Position numbers and translations under genes: made by a program. Below, one piece after another: positions 1 to 6,844 of a stretch of DNA of 45,482 nt (the first letter of the stretch is position 1; each line of letters starts with the position of its first letter). The stretch covers positions 1 through 45,482 of the forward strand of contig JAAYRU010000023.1 of assembly GCA_012518615.1 (NCBI GenBank), written 5' to 3'. The notes under the pieces are model-generated. The model was not told where the DNA came from. It saw only the letters and a list, made by a program, of their open reading frames with translations, and ran no database searches. This DNA comes from Christensenellaceae bacterium (GTDB taxonomy: Bacteria > Bacillota > Clostridia > Christensenellales > Aristaeellaceae).

Positions 1-63
1 AAAGGATTTGCCAAAGTTCAAGCGGAACTAAGTGAAATGTTCGAAAAAATCGCTTCCCCCTAG
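1..63 (+). CDS. C-terminal tail of a gene cut by the window edge (unidentified)
   Basis: Frame 1 is open from the first base to a TAG at 61-63 and encodes about 20 residues ending in ...EKIASP. The tail looks like an amphipathic helix with alternating charged and hydrophobic residues, as expected of a real C-terminus. The stop codon lies inside a perfect palindrome (52-71), a common place for a terminator. Too little is present to name a family, and a chance open frame of 20 codons is quite possible. Confidence 0.35.
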   Translation, partial: KGFAKVQAELSEMFEKIASP

Positions 64-71
64 GGGGAAGC
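40..71 (-). terminator. Rho-independent terminator of the MerR/ABC operon
   Basis: A perfect 20-bp palindrome (arms 52-60 and 63-71) is followed, on the minus strand, by a six-T run at 44-49. This fits termination of the minus-strand operon that ends at 163. There is no T-run on the plus side, so it should work mainly for minus-strand transcripts. Confidence 0.6.
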
Positions 72-162
72 AGCTGATGGCTTAGCAATATTTACAAGAA
101 GGGTTACACAAAACTATTGACACTACCTTGCGAGGTTTAAGCTATATATGTTTTTATCATAA

Positions 163-927
163 TTATTTTTTGTTAAATATAGGGATACTAGTTATGAAAC
201 ACAATATAGATAGTGTTATAGTGGTAATTAAAGTGTCGGTGTATTCATGCACAGCCTTTATGCCGTGAATTAGAGAATAACCGTCTGTTAAAAGCGTGGG
301 TGCGCATTTGTTTGTATTAGGTAATAGGCTTGTTAGGTAAGATATAAGCAGTACGCTAACTATTCCACCCAGCACAGCACCGTTTGAGTTTGCGATAGTT
401 GAAAACAGTACTATGAGCATAATTACAAAAACGCCGAAAGCCCACCAACATATGGCAGCAAATAACAAATTATTCGCAACTGAATTATCCCAAAAGTATG
501 AGCTATAAATGTAGGTTATTATAAAGCTTAGCCAGTAATATACAGTCCAAAGCAATGTAAGCAGTGCTGCCTTAGAAAACACTATCTTGTGGCGTTCAAG
601 CCCCTTTGTAACTGCCAATACCAATGTACCCGACTGATATTCCTTTACAAATATACTGCTTTCAATAAGCACAAAAGCAATGAGTGCCATGGGTGCGTTT
701 TTAAAGAACTGCATCCAAGAATCCATTGCGCTTATTGCAAAGCCTGTAAAGCTTATTCCACTTTCAGCTAGAGTGTCTGCCAGCATTTCAAAAAGCCAAG
801 GCGTAAGCTTTGCTGTTAATGGGTTAAGTATGCCAATAAATATGGATATTATTGAAAGTATAACTAACTTTCCTGTGCGCAACTGTTCTATGCACTCTTT
901 TTTTATGAAGGCAAGCATAGTTTTCAC
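163..927 (-). CDS. ABC-2 type transporter permease (YxlG-like)
   Basis: This 254-residue protein is the membrane half of an ABC exporter. It has about six hydrophobic segments: one near residues 22-42, one around 78-92, and four between about 115 and 250. The cytoplasmic stretch with VKEYQSGTL at about 94-102 is typical of ABC-2 permeases. The start overlaps the stop of the upstream ATPase gene by 4 bp (ATGA), so the two are translationally coupled. The gene order regulator, small PLDNc_N protein, ATPase, permease resembles yxlE-yxlF-yxlG of Bacillus subtilis. The exported substrate cannot be told from sequence. Confidence 0.85.
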   Translation of the reverse strand: MKTMLAFIKKECIEQLRTGKLVILSIISIFIGILNPLTAKLTPWLFEMLADTLAESGISFTGFAISAMDSWMQFFKNAPMALIAFVLIESSIFVKEYQSGTLVLAVTKGLERHKIVFSKAALLTLLWTVYYWLSFIITYIYSSYFWDNSVANNLLFAAICWWAFGVFVIMLIVLFSTIANSNGAVLGGIVSVLLISYLTSLLPNTNKCAPTLLTDGYSLIHGIKAVHEYTDTLITTITLSILCFITSIPIFNKK

Positions 928-1814
928 TTTATCACCTCCATAAAAAGCGTTTCAAGAGTAGGCTCTAGTTTTTCGATTTTTGTGAAAGCTATATCGTTAC
1001 TTGCTATAAATTGTATTATTTCAAAGGGTGAATAGTCTTTTTGATTAAAGCGAAGTGCGTTGTTGCCCGATACTTTTAGTTTTGGAAATGTCTGCATAAG
1101 TTTATGCGTATCCTCATGTTTTTCTGTTTCTAGCATATATTCTTCGCTGCGGTATTTTGATTTAATGTCGGAAAGTTTTCCCTGTATACTTATTACACCG
1201 TCATTTAGAAAGGCTACATCGGTGCAAATGCGCTCTACATCAGATAGTATATGCGTAGAAAAAAGCACTGTAGTATTCTCTTTAACTGTACTTAGTATAT
1301 TTAATATCTCTTTTCTGCCTAAAGGGTCGAGTGCGGATGTAGGCTCATCGCATATAAGCAGCTTGGGGCGGTTTAGCAGAGCTTGGGCTATTCCAAGGCG
1401 CTGTTTCATGCCTCTAGAGTAGCCTTTTATGCGGTGTTTTTCGCCCTCTAGCCCCACAAGCTCAAGCAGCTCTTTGCTCCTTGGCATTATTTCGGTACTA
1501 TCCATACCGCTTATTTCTCCGCAGAAGCGCAGGTATTCAATAGCGGTCATAAAAGAATAGAACTCTGGCACATCAGGCAGATAGCCTATATGTCTGTTAG
1601 TTTTCGTGTTCCCGTATACGACCTTTTCGCTTGCCACAAATATATCTCCCTCGTCCGCCATAAGTAAGCCCATTATGGTTCTCATAGTTGTTGTTTTACC
1701 TGCTCCGTTTTTGCCTATGAAGCCGAATACGCTGTGTTTTGGTACAGAAAGCTCCAGACCCTTTAATACCTTTTTATCTCCAAAGCTTTTGTGTAGATTG
1801 TGGATTTTAAGCAT
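924..1814 (-). CDS. ABC transporter ATP-binding protein (YxlF-like)
   Basis: This 296-residue nucleotide-binding subunit should drive the neighbouring permease. Visible motifs are Walker A GKNGAGKTT (34-42), a signature YSRGMKQR (132-139), Walker B LLICDEPT (152-159), a D-loop SALD and the H-loop His188. The signature departs from LSGGQ in the way usual for the CcmA/YxlF/drug-export subfamily. The C-terminal ~80 residues form the variable domain typical of these exporters. It overlaps the permease gene by 4 bp and lies 3 bp after the small membrane protein gene, so it belongs to one four-gene transcript. The substrate is unknown. Confidence 0.93.
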   Translation of the reverse strand: MLKIHNLHKSFGDKKVLKGLELSVPKHSVFGFIGKNGAGKTTTMRTIMGLLMADEGDIFVASEKVVYGNTKTNRHIGYLPDVPEFYSFMTAIEYLRFCGEISGMDSTEIMPRSKELLELVGLEGEKHRIKGYSRGMKQRLGIAQALLNRPKLLICDEPTSALDPLGRKEILNILSTVKENTTVLFSTHILSDVERICTDVAFLNDGVISIQGKLSDIKSKYRSEEYMLETEKHEDTHKLMQTFPKLKVSGNNALRFNQKDYSPFEIIQFIASNDIAFTKIEKLEPTLETLFMEVIK

Positions 1815-1817
1815 ATA

Positions 1818-2021
1818 TCACTCGTCCTCTTTGCCGAATATGAAGTACAGTATGGGACCTACGAAGTTCATCAAAACTATTGTGACTATAAGCCATATTT
1901 TGCGGTTGCCTCTCTTGTAATTGTCATGTGTTAGTATATGGCGTAATGTATGTGCAAGTAGCGCTAATTGAGCAATTATGAGCGGTATTAGAAAGGGTAG
2001 AAATTCTTTTATCTTATCCAT
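1818..2021 (-). CDS. Small PLDNc_N-domain membrane protein (YxlE-like)
   Basis: This 67-residue protein has two transmembrane helices (about 8-27 and 42-61) and ends in the short motif GPILYFIFGKEDE. The pattern of a second helix ending in GP-x-x-Y is characteristic of the phospholipase-D-nuclease N-terminal (PLDNc_N) family, which also occurs as stand-alone small proteins such as YxlE. It sits between the MerR gene (8-bp overlap) and the ABC ATPase gene (3-bp gap). In B. subtilis the equivalent gene precedes yxlFG and has been linked to negative control of SigY. Here the only regulator alongside is MerR-type, so its role may be to modulate the exporter or the regulator; this is inference. 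Confidence 0.75.
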   Translation of the reverse strand: MDKIKEFLPFLIPLIIAQLALLAHTLRHILTHDNYKRGNRKIWLIVTIVLMNFVGPILYFIFGKEDE

Positions 2022-2745
2022 TTTCTATGTCCTTTCCGTATGTTTCAACACAGAAGCCGTGGTGCCCGCAGGCTGTGCAGGTTAGCTTTCTGGTAGATGG
2101 CGTATGTCTTGCCCAAAACGCTTCCTTGAATTTGGGCTTAAATATAGTATGGCATTGCGGGCATATGTACGTTACATTGGTAAAATAGTAGCGGGATAGC
2201 ATTATGCCGCTTGGAACTGCAGTTACAAGCCACACAACAAACAGCCACCATATACCCTTTGTTATCCATAGTATTATGGATACCCATTGCAGTACGCTTA
2301 AAGGAATGCCGCTTATAAGCAAGCTCAAGCGTACTTTTTTTAGTTTTTCTTTGTTAGACATTGCATAAGCTATGCCGCCTATGGATTCTACGGAGAAATT
2401 TTCAACTGCTTTAAGCCCTTTTTTGAGCGCTTCAAGCTTGCTTAGCTTATCCTGCTTATCTAGTATTTCTTCATTTAATAGCTGTTCCTGTTGCTCAAGA
2501 AGCAGGAATATTACGCTTTCCGGGTCGTCTTCCGAAAGCAATTGAGATATAGAATTTATAGGCAGTCCCAAATCCCTTAGAAAACAGATTACTTTCATGC
2601 GCTGTAAATCTTCTTCAGAATAGAGCCGCCTTCCGCCTTCAGTTAGCTCAGTCGGTATAAGTATACCCCGGCTATCGTAGTATTGTACGGTTCTTACTGT
2701 AACTCCGCAGAGCTTGGCTATTTCTCCCGTAGTGTATTTCGGCAT
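2014..2745 (-). CDS. MerR-family regulator with two membrane helices and a zinc ribbon
   Basis: This 243-residue protein starts with a MerR winged helix-turn-helix (residues 3-70, with TGEIAKLCGVTVRTVQYYD). A helical, probably coiled-coil segment follows (75-118). Two hydrophobic helices (about 139-161 and 164-184) form a membrane hairpin. The C-terminal part carries CPQC (195-198) and CTAC (223-226), a likely four-Cys zinc ribbon. Both ends should face the cytoplasm. A good ribosome site (AAAGGAGG) sits just upstream. It heads the operon with the YxlEFG-like exporter and probably controls it. The membrane anchor suggests sensing of a lipid-soluble ligand or of exporter state, rather than a freely diffusing inducer; that is inference. 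Confidence 0.85.
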   Translation of the reverse strand: MPKYTTGEIAKLCGVTVRTVQYYDSRGILIPTELTEGGRRLYSEEDLQRMKVICFLRDLGLPINSISQLLSEDDPESVIFLLLEQQEQLLNEEILDKQDKLSKLEALKKGLKAVENFSVESIGGIAYAMSNKEKLKKVRLSLLISGIPLSVLQWVSIILWITKGIWWLFVVWLVTAVPSGIMLSRYYFTNVTYICPQCHTIFKPKFKEAFWARHTPSTRKLTCTACGHHGFCVETYGKDIENG

Positions 2746-2889
2746 AGCTTTACCTCCTTTCTAGTTGCCATGTTACATCATAACGCGGCGTAACGAGCAA
2801 TACCTAACGCAAGGGGATTTTTTTAAAAAGGTGTTTTTTATAACCCTGCCGCTTATTTTATCAGCAGCTTTAATAATTTTCTACTTTGA

Positions 2890-2918
2890 TTGACATTAGC
2901 ATATCTTGTTGTTAGTAT
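2890..2918 (+). promoter_or_regulatory. Sigma-A promoter of the Gfo/Idh/MocA gene
   Basis: A perfect -35 TTGACA (2890-2895), a 17-bp spacer and -10 TAGTAT (2913-2918) lie about 25 bp before the start codon. The 5' leader should be short. Confidence 0.7.
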
Positions 2919-2942
2919 AAACAAAAAGCGCAGGAGATGGAC

Positions 2943-4181
2943 ATGGGACTTGGTAGAATAGGCAGGGAGATAAACATAGGCTTTATAGGTCTTGGTTTTA
3001 GAGGGCAGCCGGAGCTTGAACTTATTTGCCAAATGGAGGATATACGCATAGTTGCTCTATGCGATGTATATTCAGACCGCTTGCAACAAGGCGGAGAAAT
3101 TGTAAAGAAAGCTAAAGGCTATGTGCCGCAGCTAACGCAGAATTGGCGAGAAGTAGTATCGCATAAGGATATAGAAGCCGTAATTATAATGACAGGCTGG
3201 CAAAGCCATATTACAATAGCGATTGAGGCTATGAAATGCGGCAAGGCAGTGGGGCTTGAAGTTGGCGGAGCATCGTCAATTAAAGAATGCTGGGATTTAG
3301 TGCGTACTAGTGAGAGTACAGGCAAACCCTGCATGATGCTTGAAAACTGCTGCTACGGCAAGGAAGAGATGACGCTTCTTTCCATGATAAGGCAAGGTAT
3401 ATTTGGCGAACTCGTGCATGTGCAGGGCGGGTATCAGCACGATTTAAGGTATGAAATAGGTATGGGGGATATAAACCGCCACTACAGGCAGGATAATTTC
3501 TTAAGGCGCAACGGGGAACTTTACCCAACGCATGAGCTTGGTCCCATAGCTAAATACTTAAATTTAAACCGTGGCAACCGTATGCTGTCGCTTGTAAGTA
3601 TGGCTTCAAAGGCTAGGGGGCAGAGTGCATGGCTTAAGGAAAACCGCTCCGATAGCCCGCTTGCGGATGCGCATTTTGCGCAGGGGGATATAGTAAGTAC
3701 GCTAATTAAATGCGCAGGCGGTGAAACCATACTTCTAACGCATGACTGTACGCTTCCAAGACCCTATTCCCGTGGCGGGCGTGTGCAGGGGACACGGGGC
3801 ATATGGCAGGAGGATAATAGGGGCATATACATAGAAGGCATGTCGCCCGGCAGCGGAGATGGTGGTATGCACAAATGGGAAAGCGACAGCGCTTACATGG
3901 AAAAATACATGCACCCCCTATGGCAAGAGTATGAGCGTTTCGGTATGCGTGGAGGGCATGACGGCATGGACTACCTTGTACTAAGGGCATTCTTTGAAAG
4001 CCTGCAAGATGGAAAAACCATGCCAATAGATGTATACGATACAGCAAGCTGGATGGCTATAACCTGTCTTAGCGAGCAGAGCATAGCCATGGGTAGTATA
4101 CCTGTTGCGGTTCCCGATTTTACAAACGGCAGATGGACGCTGCCTAGAGAAAAGAACGATACTATATTTGCTTTGGATTAG
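2943..4181 (+). CDS. Gfo/Idh/MocA-family oxidoreductase, GH109-like
   Basis: This 412-residue NAD(P)-dependent enzyme has an N-terminal Rossmann fold with GLGFRG (16-21) and a C-terminal alpha/beta domain. Motifs MLENCCYGKEE (about 131-141), a GELVH...GGYQHDLR stretch (154-168) and YPTHELGP with His196 match the GH109 group. Those enzymes cleave alpha-N-acetylgalactosaminides by an NAD-dependent oxidation/elimination mechanism. No signal peptide is seen, so it acts in the cytoplasm. An ATG at 2937 is also in frame, but it directly abuts AGGAG (2932-2936). The ATG at 2943 has proper 6-nt spacing and is chosen. It is monocistronic, with its own promoter and terminator. Plain sugar dehydrogenase activity is an alternative. 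Confidence 0.8.
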   Translation: MGLGRIGREINIGFIGLGFRGQPELELICQMEDIRIVALCDVYSDRLQQGGEIVKKAKGYVPQLTQNWREVVSHKDIEAVIIMTGWQSHITIAIEAMKCGKAVGLEVGGASSIKECWDLVRTSESTGKPCMMLENCCYGKEEMTLLSMIRQGIFGELVHVQGGYQHDLRYEIGMGDINRHYRQDNFLRRNGELYPTHELGPIAKYLNLNRGNRMLSLVSMASKARGQSAWLKENRSDSPLADAHFAQGDIVSTLIKCAGGETILLTHDCTLPRPYSRGGRVQGTRGIWQEDNRGIYIEGMSPGSGDGGMHKWESDSAYMEKYMHPLWQEYERFGMRGGHDGMDYLVLRAFFESLQDGKTMPIDVYDTASWMAITCLSEQSIAMGSIPVAVPDFTNGRWTLPREKNDTIFALD

Positions 4182-4203
4182 CGTAAAAACAATATAAACC
4201 ATA

Positions 4204-4229
4204 AAAGCCCTATTATTCGGGGCTTTTTT
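4204..4229 (+). terminator. Rho-independent terminator
   Basis: Arms AAAGCCC (4204-4210) and GGGCTTT (4220-4226) enclose a 9-nt loop and run into TTTTTT (4224-4229). It ends the oxidoreductase transcript. Confidence 0.85.
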
Positions 4230-4282
4230 GTATGTGCTTATATGTCATTATCTGTCTGTTAAACATGCATTAGCATAATAGC

Positions 4283-5497
4283 ATGAGCAAATTATTGTTA
4301 GTTCCATCTAGTACTTTCAACAGATTGTATATTCCACATGCTACTGCGGACGAAAGATATCAGCTTTTTTACGGAGGGGCAGGGAGCGGAAAATCAGCAT
4401 TTGTTGCAAGCAGAATAGTAGTAGACTGTTTTATAGGTAGAAATACGCTTGTTACAAGGCAGGTGGCGTCTAGGATAGCAAATTCCTGCTATAATGAAAT
4501 ATTAAAGGCTATAAATAGGTTTGGCGCGGAAAAGTTTTTCAGCACAAAAGGCGGCGAAATAAGTTGCCTTTATTCCGGAAGTCAAATACTTTTTTCAGGG
4601 CTTGATGATGTTGAAAAGCTTAAATCCATAACCCCTAAAAGGGGAGTGCTTACGGATATTTGGATAGAGGAAGCGACAGAAACTACATATATGTCATTCA
4701 AGCAGCTGGACAAACGCCTAAGGGGTGTAAGCCCGCATAAGAAGCGCATTACCCTAAGCTTTAATCCGACTGATAAAAACCATTGGCTGTACATGCATTT
4801 TTTTAAGGGCAGGGATATTAATATTCCTTTGCATAGGGATAGAGATATACTTATGCTGCACAGCACATATAAGGATAATGCCTTTTTATCGCCAGATGAC
4901 AACATATCCCTTGAAAATGAAAGTGATGAATACATGTACACTGTTTACACAAAAGGCATGTGGGAGGAGCAAAGGGGAAGGATGCTCCAAAATATAATAA
5001 TAGAAAACCTTGCAGGGCTTGCAATAAATAAAAGTACACTCAGGTGCGGGCTTGATTTCGGTTTTACTCAAAGCCCTTCATTTGCCGTGTTATTAAGCTA
5101 TGATGAAAGCGCAAAGCGCATATATGTAATAGATGAGATGAAGCTGTACGGGCATACTAATGATATGCTGGCTCAAAAGCTTAGCACATTTGCAAGGGGC
5201 TTAACTGTATACTGCGACAGCGCGGAGCCTAAGAGCATAGCTGAAATAAGGCGCATGGGCATTAGAGCTAAGGGCGTTAAAAAGCATAGGGACGCTATGC
5301 GCCACAGCATACAATGGCTTATGCAGCATACTATTATAGTAGATGAAAAGCTTTCCGAAATACAAAAGGAGCTAAATTCTTGGGTGTATAATGCAGACGG
5401 CAGCACAAAAGCCTCCGCAGGCGACCACGGTATAGATGCCATAAGGTATGCGCTTAGCAATGATATGCAGTATAGACAAGCTTTTATAAGCGGATAA
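4283..5497 (+). CDS. Orphan phage terminase large subunit (PBSX-type TerL)
   Basis: This 404-residue protein has both halves of a phage DNA-packaging motor. The N-terminal ATPase has Walker A GGAGSGKS (31-38), Walker B-like IWIEEATE (126-133) and coupling motif SFNP (159-162). The C-terminal RNase-H-like nuclease has GLDFGF (Asp258), YCDSAEP (Asp312) and DHGIDAIRY (Asp385). All key residues look intact, and the length fits the PBSX family (about 400-430). No small terminase, portal, capsid or integrase gene lies nearby; the neighbours are an oxidoreductase and a secreted protein with its own promoter. No Shine-Dalgarno sequence precedes the ATG, and no good promoter is visible. It may be a domesticated or stranded prophage gene. 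Codon use resembles the neighbours. Confidence 0.88.
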   Translation: MSKLLLVPSSTFNRLYIPHATADERYQLFYGGAGSGKSAFVASRIVVDCFIGRNTLVTRQVASRIANSCYNEILKAINRFGAEKFFSTKGGEISCLYSGSQILFSGLDDVEKLKSITPKRGVLTDIWIEEATETTYMSFKQLDKRLRGVSPHKKRITLSFNPTDKNHWLYMHFFKGRDINIPLHRDRDILMLHSTYKDNAFLSPDDNISLENESDEYMYTVYTKGMWEEQRGRMLQNIIIENLAGLAINKSTLRCGLDFGFTQSPSFAVLLSYDESAKRIYVIDEMKLYGHTNDMLAQKLSTFARGLTVYCDSAEPKSIAEIRRMGIRAKGVKKHRDAMRHSIQWLMQHTIIVDEKLSEIQKELNSWVYNADGSTKASAGDHGIDAIRYALSNDMQYRQAFISG

Positions 5498-5546
5498 TGA
5501 TATTTTAAATAGCATATGTAGCAAAAAACTTCGGGGAAATTTATTA

Positions 5547-5576
5547 TTGACAATAAAACTTAAGCTGTGATAGAAT
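5547..5576 (+). promoter_or_regulatory. Sigma-A promoter of the secreted FMN-binding-like gene
   Basis: -35 TTGACA (5547-5552), an 18-bp spacer and -10 TAGAAT (5571-5576) lie about 50 bp before the start codon at 5625. Confidence 0.75.
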
Positions 5577-5624
5577 ACAAACAAGTTAGGTAGCACTAAC
5601 TAATGCGTTTTTAAGGAGGAAATT

Positions 5625-6737
5625 ATGTATCGAAAACATCTTTTTATGGTTCTGGCGCTTATGATGGCTTTGGCTTTATCACTGGGCGTATCAGCTGCCA
5701 CGCTGCAAGGCGACGCTAATGTGGACGGGCGCACATACCCGTCTACTATGCCATTTATTCATCCGCCGTTTTACAACATTTGCTTGACGGTTGAAACTGA
5801 CGACAGCGGGATAATTACTGCAGTTACAGACAATGGCACGGGGCTTGAGGGCTCCCTAGAGAGCAAGGATATGGAAGATTTCTGGGTAAATAAGAACAAG
5901 CCCTTCTTTGACATGATGCTAAAATCCGGTCTGCTTGAAAAATTTGTAGGCAAAACAAGGGCCGAAGTTGCTGCAATGGCGCTAAACACCGGTGAAGCCG
6001 ATGCGGTTACAGACGCAACAATGCTTGGGCTTGCCGCACAGGAAGCTGTGCTTAACGCATTTGACGGCAAGAAGGGTCTAACATTCCTGCCCGGAGAAGG
6101 CAGCGTAATGCCTGTTAAAGAAATCAATGGTCGTGATGTGGTGCTTGAAAGCAAGCTTCCCGAAGGCTTTGAATTAGAACTCGTTGATGTGCGCCACGGC
6201 GTGCGAAATGAAGATGTTCTGGATGCTAAAAACTATAAGGCGGAAATGAAGGATGGTCTGCTTTCTCTGCATTTTGAAAACGACCTTGCCCCCGGCAAGT
6301 ACTTTGTAAATGTGGTTGATGCATCTAAAACCTACCGTGCGCCCCATTTTGAAAGCGGACACGGCGAAGAGGATGCGGCACAGGCGCCCCGTTTTGTAGT
6401 TGAAAGCGGTCTTAATGCTGAGGATATCCGTATGGATGGCAGACAGATAGTTTTAGAAAATGGCGATTTGGAAAACTTCATGAAAAACCTTCAGCATGTT
6501 ATAGTTCTGGCTGAAGGCGCGGAAAAGCCTATTGAGCAGGAACCTGTCGGTCATCACGGAACGGTTAATGAACGCTTTAATATTCTTACAGAAAATGGAG
6601 AGCTTAACCCTGATGCCACACAGTACAACAAAAAGGATAGGACGGAAACGCCTATTTTTGAAAAAGGAAAGACCTACGAAATAACAATAGTATCCTATGG
6701 CTATCCGGAGCTTAAGGTAAATTACACAGCGGAATAA
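5625..6737 (+). CDS. Secreted protein with an FMN-binding-like domain
   Basis: This 370-residue exported protein has a signal peptide (basic start, hydrophobic core to about residue 22, likely cleavage after VSA). Residues about 45-145 show the layout of an FMN_bind domain. A beta segment with ITAVTDNGTG is followed by helices and then ADAVTDATMLG, which resembles the D-x-x-[ST]-x-AT motif flavinylated on Thr in FMN-binding domains. No lipobox Cys is seen. The rest (about 165-370) is beta-rich with no family I recognise. AAGGAGG precedes the ATG at good spacing. It is flanked by its own promoter and terminator. A redox role outside the membrane is plausible, but the flavin assignment rests on a weak motif. 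Confidence 0.6.
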   Translation: MYRKHLFMVLALMMALALSLGVSAATLQGDANVDGRTYPSTMPFIHPPFYNICLTVETDDSGIITAVTDNGTGLEGSLESKDMEDFWVNKNKPFFDMMLKSGLLEKFVGKTRAEVAAMALNTGEADAVTDATMLGLAAQEAVLNAFDGKKGLTFLPGEGSVMPVKEINGRDVVLESKLPEGFELELVDVRHGVRNEDVLDAKNYKAEMKDGLLSLHFENDLAPGKYFVNVVDASKTYRAPHFESGHGEEDAAQAPRFVVESGLNAEDIRMDGRQIVLENGDLENFMKNLQHVIVLAEGAEKPIEQEPVGHHGTVNERFNILTENGELNPDATQYNKKDRTETPIFEKGKTYEITIVSYGYPELKVNYTAE

Positions 6738-6747
6738 GCATTAAAGC

Positions 6748-6781
6748 AAAAAAGCTGTCCTTTTTCGGGGCAGCTTTTTTT
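6748..6781. terminator. Bidirectional terminator between the secreted gene and htpG
   Basis: Arms AAAAAGCTG (6749-6757) and CAGCTTTTT (6771-6779) form a strong stem with T-runs on both strands. It lies between two converging genes (stops at 6737 and 6845) and should serve both. Confidence 0.85.
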
Positions 6782-6844
6782 GGTATGATTGGCATTTTGT
6801 AAGCCTAAGCCAAAGTTATATTCCAAGGCTGTGTAAAAACAAAA

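Noticed and set aside
2777-2807. MerR-type promoter with 19-bp spacer (TTAGGT...TATGAT, minus strand) before the regulator gene
   Set aside because: The -35 matches consensus poorly and the dyad in the spacer is weak; not enough to call an operator.
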